DNA from: Mesaphorura yosii
Lineage: Eukaryota; Arthropoda; Collembola; Poduromorpha; Tullbergiidae
Assembly: GCA_009869945.1 (NCBI GenBank)
Contig: WIXG01000213.1
Coordinates: forward strand, 62,001 to 126,000
Length of the DNA stretch: 64,000 nt
Direction: 5' to 3'
A program made the translations under genes and the position numbers. Positions 12,664 to 24,329 of the stretch are shown one piece after another; the stretch's first letter is position 1, and each line of letters starts with the position of its first letter. Under the pieces are notes generated by a model. It had not been told where the DNA came from, did no database searches, and saw only the letters and a list, made by a program, of their open reading frames with translations.

Positions 12664-14011
12664 GTTTTAATGACTGCCTCTGCACAGTCTGTCGTCTTTC
12701 CAAAAATCTAGAGAGGTAATTGCACCTTAGAAATACCTCCCAACAAAATCCCAATCCCACAAGTGAAAAATCCACTCTTACCAACCCCTACCACGGGTTC
12801 AAGTAGATCTCCAACTTGTTCAACGTGATCAAGATTAGTAGAACAAGAACCCAGACTCTACAAGGTCAGACCTGGAAATGACAAAAAAATTGGCATCAGA
12901 AGATCCAAAACACAGTGGTACTATGCTAAGCCAACGATTTACCAATACTGTTAAATGTGTAGACGTGAGGCAGTCGATATCGTAGTGTCGTTTCAAATTC
13001 TTGCTGCTCAATTTACCAATTTCCATGTGGTTTCAATTTCAGAAGTATGAATCAACATCTGCTGATCAACAGCAGTATTTCAGTTGTGGGAAAATAGTTC
13101 TGCCTCTTAAAAATTTCGGTAACGCACTTACAAAATTAAAAGCAAAATGATCACGTTGTTTCGTCAAGTTTGCGTTTAGTCGTCGAAGCTTGAGAGAAAG
13201 TAAACACATACCGTGTATACTCGATAATCACATGATTGCCTTCTCTTAATGCGATAACAAAGTCTCCAGCTTGGGGCCCCAAAATTGTGGATGCTTGGTA
13301 ATTATGCATATAAATTTAATGTGATTTAAATTCTGAGCTCTTAATCAGAAGTTTTCTACTATGCAGAACATTTAGGATGATAAATTGATAAGAATTTGTT
13401 TTCAGTTTGTACTTAGCTGATTGTCTCAAATCGCGTGCATTACGGTATTCTCTACTGCATGGTCTCTCTTGAAAGAGGAAAAAAACCTTTCGAAACTTGT
13501 GTTTATTCCTCAGCATTCGATTCAATTTAAAAGAGCACCAAAATTCAAGCCCTCGTAAGTCATAACTTGATATTTGGTGGTTGCGACTTGATGAGAGTTG
13601 ATAGGAAGCGGTTAATTGAAAGATTAGAGCTAAAACACCAAATATTTTGATTTCATAAATGTGGAACTGAAATTTGCTCATCATTAATTGAAGTTCAGAA
13701 TTTCATAGACGAATAAGAATCGACGAATAAGTCGATTGGTAAGAATTTCGTTTATTAATCACCACAATTGAATTTTCACTTTGACAGCAGTTAGAATTCT
13801 GGACACGTAATTACAGATCCTGCATCTTGTGATACTCAGCTGTTCTGCTTCTAGCAACTGGAATGTCTGAACGTGGCGTCTCGGCTAAAAGGTAAAGCCG
13901 GTCCTTTTAGCCTTCAACAAATTCGACGGAGGTAGTAATGCAGTGCTTTAATATTGAATTTAACAGTTTAGGTCTACTGACACCAAACCACCTGTGACTA
14001 CAATCGTTACA
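12664..14011. other. divergent intergenic region between paralogues A and B
   Basis: These 1.35 kb separate the two head-to-head start codons. Short minus-strand frames at 12835-13026 and 13316-13684 show no family resemblance. The region probably contains both promoters and non-coding 5' exons; possible acceptor-like sites lie before 14012. No TATA box stands out. Confidence 0.45.
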
Positions 14012-16859
14012 ATGAGTCACGAGAAATCGAAGAAGTCTGTAAAGAATCCTGAACCAGAAGCTCTGAATTCGTTAAAGGTATGAAGCATTTGTAGGTTTCC
14101 ACTCAATTAAGTTAACTCTTTCTAAGGGCCCAACTACCCAACTCTTACAGGACGAAGTTCGTCGAGGATTAAATCTATTGGATCAATGCGTAAATAACAT
14201 AGCACAAGCAAAATGGATACTCATTAGTGTCGAGGCTTCCATAGATCAGTTCCAGACAGGTTGCTCGTCTTGTAACGAAAAAGTTCGGGTTGTGAAGAAA
14301 GAACCAAGTCTACCAAATGTGGAGGGATCAAGCCTTATAAATGCGAAAGTGCACACCCTGCCTGTGAAGCCACAACCAACACCAAAGGACACTAATGCTT
14401 CCGATTCGGAGAAAAAGAAAATTGCGCAAGTAGAGCCTCGTCAGATCCCGCGAATTGCCATAAAAGATAAGACTGAAGATCTCAATGTAAGTTCAAGAGC
14501 TATTAGATTGAGTGACCTCAACAGACACGGTTATGTAGAAAGCATCGCATCAATTATAATTTTTCTCAGGAGCAGAAACCGACTAATACGGCTAAACGAA
14601 CCGGAGGAGCCCCGGGGAGGTCATTTCAAGCTACTTCGAAACCATTGCAAGCTGAGCGTTCCTTAAGCCAGCCAAAACTAAACAGTAAAAACCTGTCACA
14701 ACTTGAAAGCGTCCTTAAAAAAGGTATGTCATTTCGTAATTGGCTCACAAGCTCATATTTTTTTATTTTGTTTCTAATGCTGAATACTTATTTCAACAGC
14801 AAAGCTTACACAAGTAAGCCTTCAATGCGTGGCCGCTATTATGAGAGGAAGCAAGTCGATTAACATAAACGAGATACTAAAACGTGATCCAAAATTTAAA
14901 CTAAACTGCGAACTAAAAGAACGAAAGAAAAAACTATCCTCTGTTCAGTCTGAAGGGTCCTCATACAAACACACGTCTAACCCGCCTGCAAAAGAAAAGC
15001 CTCTAAAAACCTCCAGCCTTGGTCGTGAACGTGAAATTGAAATGATGAGAAAAGAGTCAGAGAAAGAGAGAAAAAAACATGAGCCCACCAAAATTCGAAA
15101 GGAGTCGCGCATTGAAATGAAAAAAAGCACAGAGAGCTATAACTCTAGGAAAGACTCGGTTCACTCTACCAGCAGTAGCTCTAAGCTTAAAAAGCGCCGA
15201 CACTCATCGTCTTCATCTTCGTCGTCACGGAGCTGTTCGACGTGTAGTTCTGCCACGATCGTAACAAACAAGTCGAAAGATCCTGCAGGTTCTGACACAC
15301 GGCAAGTCCCTAAGAAACCAAAAGCATTAATCAGCTCTGATGATGAGGGCAACCATAAGTCGCAACACAAAATTAAAGTTTCGAAAGATTCCTCTATAAA
15401 GTCAAAAGCCGCGTTGAAATATCACGATGACAGTAAAAAAACAGACAAAGCCAAATCAAAACGTAACCTTGATCACAACGGAAATGCTAGTGAGAAGTCG
15501 GAGTACAAATCGAAGGAGAAAACGTCGAGTATAGCATCGGATCGGATAGTTAAGTCGAATAAGCCTGAAGAGAATTATAATCAGAAACTGGAGGTCAAGA
15601 AGACTGAGCATATCGAAAAATCGAAGGGCAAATCTGATGATCAAACGACGAACGTGAGGACAGGTCACGACACTTCCTTCGACAAGCTCAAGTCAAATCT
15701 AGAGCCAAAAGAAAATTCCAAGAAGGAGTCGACCCCACAGCCTTCGAAGAATTCTAACATCAAGGAGTCAAACCCAGAACCTTCAGAATTCCCAAAGAAG
15801 AAGGACCTAAACTCAGAGCCTCCGGAAAGTCGTCAGAAAAATGAGATACAAGGGAATACTTCCCACACTCCCCAGACGATGGCCTCGAAACAGAGTGAAG
15901 CAATTTCCGAAAACTCCACTGCGGCAACAGCTGACACGCCTGAAACCCCGGAGATGGAGGACAAGTTTCAACGATTTCTGAGACAACTGAAGGCCAGGGC
16001 CGAAGGAAAGACGGAGTTGAAGGAGATAACAACACCACATGCGCTATTTACTGAAGCAAGACAGAAAGGAATAACGTCGTTGGACAGTCCTGCGTTCAAG
16101 CAATTAATTTTGGAAATGTTTAGACAGCATCAAGCACTAAAGGAGGCTGCGGCTAGGAAGGCAGCCGAGCAGGCAGGGAAGAAGAACACTGACCACGCAG
16201 GTTCGACTTCCCAGAAGATCAGTGAGAACTCCACTGAAAAGAAAGTCAATTCTACATTCACGAATCATGCAAAGCCAGGTGATACAGCGCAGGAATCGCC
16301 TAAAGTAGAAACTGTCCCTTTGCAATCAAAGAATGACGACGCAATTCCTGACGAAGATACGGAGTTGTACAACGAAGCCAGGCGTCTGGGAATCAAGTCA
16401 AAAAACAGTGACGAATACCGAAAAGTGGTTGATCATATAAACTATATGAAGTTCAAACAGAGTAAAGGGGAATTATTGATGTCCTTAAAAAGCAAGACGC
16501 AAAAAATGTTCCAAGGTGGAGCATCTCAGAAAGAGCAGAATTCTGATGATCCCGCTGCTAAATTGGTTGACGACGAGACTGGCCCCGCAGATGAGGAGTC
16601 CATGGAGTTAGAAGAGGACATAATAGGAAATTGCTTGGATGTGATAACTTCTACGTCTGGACTGCAATCAGAGACGGAGGAGCCATCATCGACAGTTGCT
16701 GTAGCGGAGGGAGATAACGCAGATCGCACTTCAATTGCCAGCGGAAAAGACTCTCGAAAATTGCCTGAATTAGTACCAACACCTATTCTAACTCTTCAGG
16801 ACACCGTCAGCCCTACCGCCATGAAGAAATTCTTTGGCAACGATGTGGTAGGAGAATAG
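14012..16859 (+). CDS. uncharacterised Lys/Ser-rich protein, paralogue B
   Basis: I do not recognise the family. Four exons (14012-14077, 14151-14486, 14570-14723, 14800-16859; phases 0, 0, 1) give 871 residues. The module GLNLLDQCVNNIAQAKWILI with a CSSC pair matches paralogue A (12663-11010) and follows an intron at the same place. Residues ~200-590 are a long disordered stretch rich in Lys, Ser and Glu, including a poly-Ser run near 15210. Two copies of a short motif follow: ALFTEARQKGITSLDSPAF (residues ~600) and ELYNEARRLGIKSKNSDEY (~706), each leading into a predicted helix. The C-terminus ends DTVSPTAMKKFFGNDVVGE. An AATAAA lies at 17148-17153. The composition suggests a nuclear scaffold or chromatin protein; this is inference. 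Confidence 0.8.
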
Positions 16860-17473
16860 TAGACATTTTCGCACCATCACCGCTTGCTCCAATAATCCTA
16901 CTGATTATTCGTACACTACCTTTAACATTTGTCACTGAAGTACCACAACCTTGAGCGCTTTCGTTATCGGAGTTAACTAACGCTATTTAGTAATATGGCT
17001 GTTATGAACTTGACTTTAGAATACTCTTTACAATTTGACTGACTGGTGTCATCAGGTAAATATAAAAGAGTAAGTCGTTTTTGTAAAATAGAGCATTCAT
17101 GCGACGCATTCTTGTAAGAAAGCGCGCAACCTGTATGATCAAAGTCAAATAAATTTCTCAGACGCTGAAGTTGAAATGAAATGCTTTACTGATTTACGAA
17201 GGTGATTTACTTATGCATTCAAAAATATACGGAATGAAGAATACAAAAGTGGGGAGCACTTTTTACCAAACGGACGAAAAATGCATTCACAAAAGCGAGG
17301 AAGAAACACGATCTGAACGAAACCGACGTAGTTTCAATTGTTTTGTTTATTATTATAAAATTCAGGTTGCGTAAGTTAATTGCGTATAAGTGTGAGCACT
17401 ACTGGCTTTATGCGGCTATTAGGAAGAGAATAATTTATGTCACTGGTAAGTTTTGTAAGGCGTTAAAGCAATT
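16860..17473. other. 3' UTRs of paralogue B and Tmem63
   Basis: This lies between two converging genes. It holds AATAAA on plus at 17148-17153 for paralogue B and its complement at 17346-17351 for Tmem63 on minus. Nothing else is evident. Confidence 0.6.
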
Positions 17474-20400
17474 TTACTTTGGGTTGTGTTTGGTATTAGT
17501 TGACTTCTTCGGTGGAGCAGGCTGGGTTTCGTCTTTGTCGGTGGCATGTTTTTGTTTTGGACCAGGCTTAGGTTTTTTGGGTTTGGGGGAGATAATCTGC
17601 GGATCCCTCAACAACTCCTTCAATTGGCGGTTGTATTCTTCATCTTGTTTCACCACGTCTACAACGACGCTCATCATCCCATGGCTACTGCAGGAACAGG
17701 AGTCGCTGCTCATGTCACTGTTGTCCTCGGGCTACAAATTGCCATTATTTTAGCCAATCAGCCAGAGAGCTTATGTATCATTCAATTTGAATGCAAAGTA
17801 TGACTTACAACAACTGCAACAGACGTAGATGAGCTCCACTTTCTATCGTTGTGAGTTTCTAAAACTGTTGAATTTCTTGCATAGGCTGCAGTGTACGTTT
17901 TGGGATCGTCCGGTGGTTCGTCAGGGATTTTAAAGTATAAGTTCTTAAATGTAGAGGCTGATTCCTCATCGTGGTCCAGTCTCAGAACAGTGGGGAAGTA
18001 GAGGCCGTAGGGCTTATCAATGCCAGGGCGGTACAGGTTTTCTGGCTCGAGTATTTCGGGCTCCAGCTGCTCGATGTGAACCAGTCGCCCGTCTAAGGAT
18101 TCCGTAGTTGAACTAATTGTTGGAGATCCATTTGGAATTAAAGCTTGAGGTTCTATTGAGGCTGGATTCGCGTGGGTACTTGAGTTTGATTTCAGTGGAG
18201 ATTCGCCATCAAAAAAGTCACTAGCAGACTTGGGTGCAATCACAATGGTTGAACTAGGCTCTGGGTTTTGGACTTCCTCGTCAGTAGTCTCCCCATCAGG
18301 TGGTGACTTCTGCAAGAAAATGGAACTCTCATCATTATCATCACCGTCTAACTTTTCGAACATTTAGAGTACTCACATTATATGAAATTGGACTGAAGTT
18401 TGTACACATGTTGAAGAAAACTTGTCCAATGAATAACGTTGCCGTTACACAGAATCCAAGGATCGTGAATGCTTGTAATGGCTTGTTAACCATTTGAGGA
18501 TTTGGCTCGTGAACCGGATCGAATTCGATTGGATGTGCGTCGCTGTTTGTATAGGCAACCAGTATCAATTGCTGCAGAAAAGTACAAACCACGACGAAAT
18601 TGATGGCAGTCCCATGCACTGATTTGTCAACTTTGCACGGAGCGTAGGCGAAATAAATATTGTAACGATCCACGTAATGCTTGAAGATCAGGTATATAAA
18701 TCCTGTACAAGGCAATTTGAATTGATTAGCTCGTACAATTAATATTGTGCGAGTGCGGTATTATTAAATTATCAACTCACCGAAAATCGTAATGATTGGA
18801 GTGATCAGACTAAAGAGGATGAATATAGCAAAGATCAACATCATCCAGGCGTACTGGGAGCCCAACTGAAAGTCCCACAACACTGATTTCCGAATTGCTC
18901 CAATATCTGCGGCTGATTTGGCGAAACAGATTTTGAAGCCGTAGACGAGCAGTTCGGGAATTCGCATCAATTCAGACATTGTGCCGAGAAAGCAGGAAGT
19001 AATCACGTAGTTGACAAAGAAGGACCCGTTCGATGGGGAAAAGATGCACTTCCATTGTGGCGGTTTGTCCCGTAGGAAAAAGCTGCTCGCACTACACATA
19101 AAAGGCTCGATAATGGAGATAAATCAAGAAATGTTTTGATGAACCTGAATTGCTCTCCGTCTTACCTGGTTAGACCCAATGATGGCAGGATGATTACCAT
19201 AAATAGTAGAAACGTAAATGTTTTAATCATTTTGGAGCGGTTCTCCGAAGTTTTTGTCCAAAACCCAATAAATCTGTCACTTAAAGAGACCAGGCTTGGC
19301 AACGTGACGGCTGCCAACCACAGCAGAAATGTTGGGACTGTGTCACGCATGACTCCTTCCTGCATACCAGAATTTATTACTGTTTAAATTTCAACGCTTA
19401 GAATTTTATAATACGAGTTCAAAAGAACTTACGATGGTGCTCGAAGCGGTTTCATGACTGGTCGAGTTAGCACTTTCCTCGGTGGCATTGCTTGGTTTGC
19501 CAGTAATTTTTTGAATTTCCAGATACACGTTTAGGGCATTGAGCAAGAAGACAGGAGTCGAGTAGAACAAAATAATGATTACCAACGTCAGATTGACCAC
19601 ACATGCTCTAAAATACCACGCCCTGTAGCCCAACGACAAGTGCTGCCTGAGTTCAGGAAACGTCGAAATGATTATTGAACCGAATATTATGCAAGAACGT
19701 ACATATATGCATGAATTAGTTTATCTTACCAGTACAGATCCTCGGGTAATGGTGCGAAGGATACAACCCAATTCCTAGTCTTCAACCGTCGGCTGAATCG
19801 TGTAACTGGAAGTTGCATCAGCGTGCGAGCACTTAACCGGTATTCATTTACAACCTCTTCTGCCACCTCTCTTGTGCGAAATGTGATAAATGCTACGCCA
19901 AGAGGTTTAGCATATGATCGTTTGCGCTCCAGTTCCGCTTGTTTGCGTAGTTTGTACTCCAAGTGGGTGTAGAAAGCTAAGGCATCAGTCTAAAACAAAA
20001 ATTATATTGTCGTAGTCGCAAAACATACAGCTGATAAACTCCGTCACGGTTTCTTTTTTCAACTTACTGTTTTCAAGACGCAACAACAACAGCAACAAAT
20101 ATTCCCACACGTGTAGGGCCGCATCAAGGGTCGTTCTCCTGACCCGGTAAGCAGAATGTACTCTTCCCAATATTTCCGAGATGTAACCACTCCGGCTCTA
20201 CGCAGGAAAATTGACGATATTAACAACTTGCCGGTACAAAAACTTGGCAAAAAACATCACTAGCTATGACAAGTTCTTACTTTTCATCCTCCAACTCGAC
20301 TAGTTTCGAGACATCATATGCAAGGCTGAACTCTTCAATTTCACAGTTTGGGTGTGACTCCCTGAAACAAAATTTAACAGCCATAATTAATTTAGCTACT

Positions 20401-21527
20401 TTGTAATGATTTGATTTGTTTGTTAAACTTACATAAAATGAGTCCGAATTCGACCTTCCGTGCAGTATCGCTTGGCGATTCCAGCAACTATTACAGTTCT
20501 ACGAGTGAGGGTATCATCTTGCACGAATTTCAAAGAGCGAGAAAAATGTCGCATGACAAAGATGCTGAGGAAGAGGAAACCCAAGGCCAACAACTCGTGG
20601 ATCCAAAGCAATTTCGAACTAGGACAGAGTAGGAGCGTACTTAAAACGAGCATATCGATTTTATCGAAGAATAGCAGAGTAATTGCTTACTCAGAGCCCA
20701 AGTTGAATATTGTTGACTGCTCGAAGACACTGATGTCTGGTTTAATGTTTGGGTCTCTCGATCCTTGAAGATTTAGTGGCAGCACAATGACTAAAGATGC
20801 CAATGTTATCACAGATGCCAAAAATATAAGATGTCTTTGGTAAGATAAATACTGAACAGCATCGGGACCACTTTTGGCTAAAAGCTGCTCGTCACTACAA
20901 AATTTCAATACAAAAATGTTAGAGTACAGTATTAACCTTAAGAAATCGTGGTTCATGGATTCATAGTCACTCACGTTAACACGTATGTAATTTTTATCCA
21001 ATCGAAGTAACCGCTGTCATCAAGAGCACGTCTTGACTTTGGACGAGCTTTTGGTTTGTTGTTGTTTCTCACTTTATCAGCAGAACGATAAAATAGCGTG
21101 GTCCAGCCCACATCGTTTAGAAGAGCAATTCGTCCATAGTTCCATGCTTTTTTCCGTAGATATGAAAATGCGAATACCAGAATCTTTAAAAAAAAAAGAG
21201 ACCGATTAAGATTATGTTGTTACTCCAAAACACTGTAAAGTGATGAATAATTGTTTGACACTCAGGACTTACAATTAAGCCGACACAGTTAAGTAGAAGA
21301 TTTTGTGGTATTCCCTCGTAGCCCCGAATTAAGAAACCCTTTGATCGTCTCCTCCATTCCCTGTAAATGTCACATGATGGATCATCGCTGTACGGGGATA
21401 CGGTCGTTCTTTGGATACGATCATCGGCAGTAGCATCTGTATCGGTGGGAGCTACAAAGATTTGATAAACATTGCATAATTTCAGATTAGAGCGGCATCA
21501 AACTTTAATTAAATACTTACAGTCCAT
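17474..21527 (-). CDS. Tmem63: TMEM63/OSCA-family mechanosensitive cation channel
   Basis: Multi-pass channel of the OSCA/TMEM63 family, which opens on membrane stretch or osmotic change. I assemble 14 exons totalling 957 residues (21527-21521, 21451-21273, 21183-20975, 20894-20691, 20618-20433, 20361-20281, 20197-20068, 19989-19730, 19646-19433, 19359-19166, 19091-18781, 18702-18377, 18309-17809, 17731-17474). All borders keep frame. Hallmarks: KAWNYGRIALLNDVGW near the N-terminus; SYQRHLIFLASVITL; a Cys-rich loop CGNICCCCCC; SYAKPLGVAFITF; the pore-region blocks NRSKMIKTFTFLLFMVIILP, FFVNYVITSCFLGTMSELMR, and HYVDRYNIYFAYAP. The cytosolic tail after the last helix is about 250 residues, longer than in vertebrate TMEM63 proteins, acidic and Pro-rich with a basic KPKKPKPGPKQK patch. 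The first coding exon is only 7 nt (ATGGACT). Confidence 0.95.
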
Positions 21528-22332
21528 CGTTTGCGATTCGAAACCCACGGATGGAAGGTGGCTAGCTGCAGGACACCGAAAAAAATATTAATCTCTGTCA
21601 AATGACCATCGCGAAAGTTCGATATTTCAAACTCACTTTGTTAAAGGTCGTAGGATTCCTACGTTCTAATACAGAATCAAGATCTCAGCATTTTATCACC
21701 TCTGGTCAATGGAAGCTTTCCTTAAACGAACACTGCAAACGAATGAAGGAAAATATTAGACTTTCCCTCAAGAGTTTTAAGTTTCCTAAAGTTGTCATAT
21801 GTCATTCAGGACTCAAGCAATCAACTTGAGTTAACCGTCGATACTGGGAGCTTAGGATAAACACAAAACAATTGATTTTGTACTCACGGAAGTATGGAAA
21901 ATATCACACCAGTTGAAACCAATTATCAAAACCGACGCTGCTTGCAGGTTACTGATTCCTGCGACTAAATTGAATAAGAAAGCGAGTACTGGATTTAGTA
22001 TGGCGTAAAGCGTAAGTACACACCTTAATGAGCCCCTAAACTTACCTAGAACGCCTAGAAGTCAGGTACTAGCAGATCTCAACTATAGTGTCAAGAGTGC
22101 TTCAAGTATTCAATGCCGTCGCAGGCTATTTCTCAGCAAACGTGAGTAAGTACTATGTTGATGTCGGAATTTTGATATTTTCAATCGTTGTCGCATGCAC
22201 ATGCCCAAATTATTATCGGAAACTAGTTAGAATCAGACCTACTTAGAAAATGAGGTAGCAATGATATGTGCACAATGATTATTAATTAAATGACTAAAAT
22301 CTCTCTTTGAGGTATATTAGTGATTCATGGCT
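21528..22332. other. Tmem63 upstream region
   Basis: No supported coding sequence. This lies directly upstream of the Tmem63 start on the minus strand and may include 5' UTR exons and its promoter; a plus-strand frame at 21602-21829 shows no resemblance to known proteins. Confidence 0.4.
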
Positions 22333-22629
22333 CTATCTTACTGGGTTCAAGCGTTCAAGATTGCCTCGGCTCTTTCGTCTCATCGCATCATCTGTAGCGC
22401 TTTCAAATTCCAATTGCCTTGCCGTTGCATGAGTCATCTTTCTGTACAGATCATTTCTTGCTACACTGTCAGGGTGATATGACCTCATCATAGGGAGCAT
22501 TACTTTGATCGTTTCTTTTGCCACGTCAAAGTTGCAAAGTGTCTTGATACTTCCATTTTCTACAAATCTGAACAACCATGACCTGGACTTTCTCTTGCGC
22601 GTGTCTTGATTTCCATTATTTCCTTCCAA
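22333..22629 (-). CDS. possible exon with an HPD-containing helical segment
   Basis: An open minus-strand frame of up to 98 residues, with no ATG at its beginning. It contains a basic N-terminus (TRKRKSRSW) and a helical segment with YHPD (MLPMMRSYHPDSVARNDLYR). HPD is the signature of J domains, and a helix precedes it as in J domains, but the rest does not align convincingly. Near its end AACCCA|GTAAGA makes a good donor, so this may be an internal exon rather than a whole gene. Function unknown; it could also be chance. Confidence 0.3.
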   Translation of the reverse strand: MEGNNGNQDTRKRKSRSWLFRFVENGSIKTLCNFDVAKETIKVMLPMMRSYHPDSVARNDLYRKMTHATARQLEFESATDDAMRRKSRGNLERLNPVR

Positions 22630-22836
22630 TTTGAGACAGAGCTTTAAGGATGGCTTAGTTTATTGAATCAACTCAAATTCTTTAGTTAACAATGTTACAG
22701 GTAATGAAGCGATTGCAAATAAGTGAGCCACCAGCCATACGATAAACCTTGATTCTTTTGGTCGTCTTTAGAATTCGGTTAAGGACGTACAAAATATCTG
22801 CAATTCATTGCATTCTCCACGATTTTGGCGTCAGCT

Positions 22837-23184
22837 TCACAAGGCTCGACCGTAAATATCTGCAAGCAGCGCAATTGCTGCAAAAAGTGCAATCGAAATA
22901 ATTAGCTTCTGTATGTTGCTTGAGAATGGCTTTTCGTCGTCGGCGATCATACCATTTCGCTTACCATTTGTCACGACAGAAGTCTCAAGTTCTCGACGAC
23001 GTCTGCCGACGGATGGATTTTGATGGTTTTGCTTCTCTTTGAACTGCAAGATCGCGTCACCCGTGCGTGCAAGGCCCCAAATTAAGCAGCTCCCGACGAT
23101 TCCAATTATTACAACGACGATTTGTGGGTAGAGAGTGGTCCATAAGTGAGAGTAGGAAACGTCCCGAAACGAACTGAAGTCCAT
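22837..23184 (-). CDS. small two-helix membrane protein
   Basis: A single-exon frame of 115 residues from ATG (23184). It has two hydrophobic segments, one near residues 18-42 (IVVVIIGIVGSCLIWGL) and one at the C-terminus (LIISIALFAAIALLADI). They are separated by a basic, polar loop (VGRRRRELETSVVTNGKRNG). This layout and the clean hydrophobic stretches argue for a real small integral membrane protein. I do not recognise the family. It is on the same strand as Tmem63, about 1.3 kb upstream of it. Confidence 0.5.
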   Translation of the reverse strand: MDFSSFRDVSYSHLWTTLYPQIVVVIIGIVGSCLIWGLARTGDAILQFKEKQNHQNPSVGRRRRELETSVVTNGKRNGMIADDEKPFSSNIQKLIISIALFAAIALLADIYGRAL

Positions 23185-24062
23185 TCTCTAAAAGTCACGA
23201 CTGCACTGCAGATCCTCGAGTTGAGGAAGAACGCTTGAGACAAACGCTGAAAGATCTTTTGCTCTCATTTTACGGATCTCATTACAATAATTGCAGAATT
23301 ATGCTGATTCCCGAAATTTATGAATGACCCGAATTACCGAGTTGCAATGATAATGATGCTAAGATTCTGAAGGTGTTTCACTACTCATTCAGCTTCATCG
23401 CTTTCGGATAAGGCAACACCATAGAATACGATAATATGGGGATTTATTTCCATACAGTTTTCATTACATGGAACTTACCATATGAGCTTTAACACAGAGC
23501 CTTGTGATTGAGAATCCAATCTACTAATTCAAGTTTCCTAGTTTGATAAAAGTCAAGCAAAGCACAAAATTGATTCGGGCTCGGAAATTGAAAAATTACA
23601 TTGTCTATATTCTAAAACTTTCCTTTACCCTTTCATGATCAACATAGAAACATATACTTTTCGACTTTTTCAAGCAGTATTCTAACATTTAAATAGGGAT
23701 CTAGTTCTTGTTCTGATGACAAACTACAAAATAATTTTGAAACATTCCAGCCATTCAAGTTCATAATATCTCGATCAGTTGAATGCCTTTACTTTTTGTC
23801 TTTCGCTCATTACATGAAATTACTCAAATCATAAGAGCTTACGCTGAAATATAATACAATATTCTACTCAGGTATCAAGAAACATTAAATCAGATCATTC
23901 GTGACGAGATCGTCATTATCGTGACATTGTTTACGGGTTGTGGGACAAATTCCACCTTACAATAATACATCGCTTACAACACAGATTAATTGATTTGGAA
24001 TAGCTTCATCTGTCTATTCGAGACTGGCCAGCGTTCCTGGTGTTTCCCCTGGAGCGAGCTGT
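23185..24062. other. intergenic, AT-rich
   Basis: I see no gene in this stretch. It is AT-rich with frequent stops in all frames. Confidence 0.5.
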
Positions 24063-24329
24063 CTATAACGTCGGTGACTGCTCAAAAGGCAGAGTATCGA
24101 TCTTGGTTATGTCACACGAAGTGTGCTGTGTGATCGTGCTCCGGTGGTTGTGACTCGATGACTTCGAGCGCCCAAAGTCTGGACAGCAGAGTCGGCGGAG
24201 GACACACGCGTAGCAGAGCAAGAGAACGACGACGAGTCCTGTGCCAAAGACGACGATGGCGATGAGTGCCGCCGTCACGGTGCGCTCTTGAGTTGGGGAC
24301 ATTTCAGTCCCGCGATTCAAAGCTCCCAT
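24063..24329 (-). CDS. small single-pass membrane protein
   Basis: A frame of 88 residues from ATG at 24329 (MGALNRGTEMSPTQERT). One strong hydrophobic segment (AALIAIVVFGTGLVVVLLLC) is followed by a Cys-rich basic juxtamembrane motif (YACVLRRLCCPDFGR), typical of palmitoylated tails, and a polar His/Ser/Thr-rich tail. The N-terminus lacks a signal peptide, so type III topology is likely. No family recognised. A short exon of a larger gene is possible. Confidence 0.45.
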   Translation of the reverse strand: MGALNRGTEMSPTQERTVTAALIAIVVFGTGLVVVLLLCYACVLRRLCCPDFGRSKSSSHNHRSTITQHTSCDITKIDTLPFEQSPTL

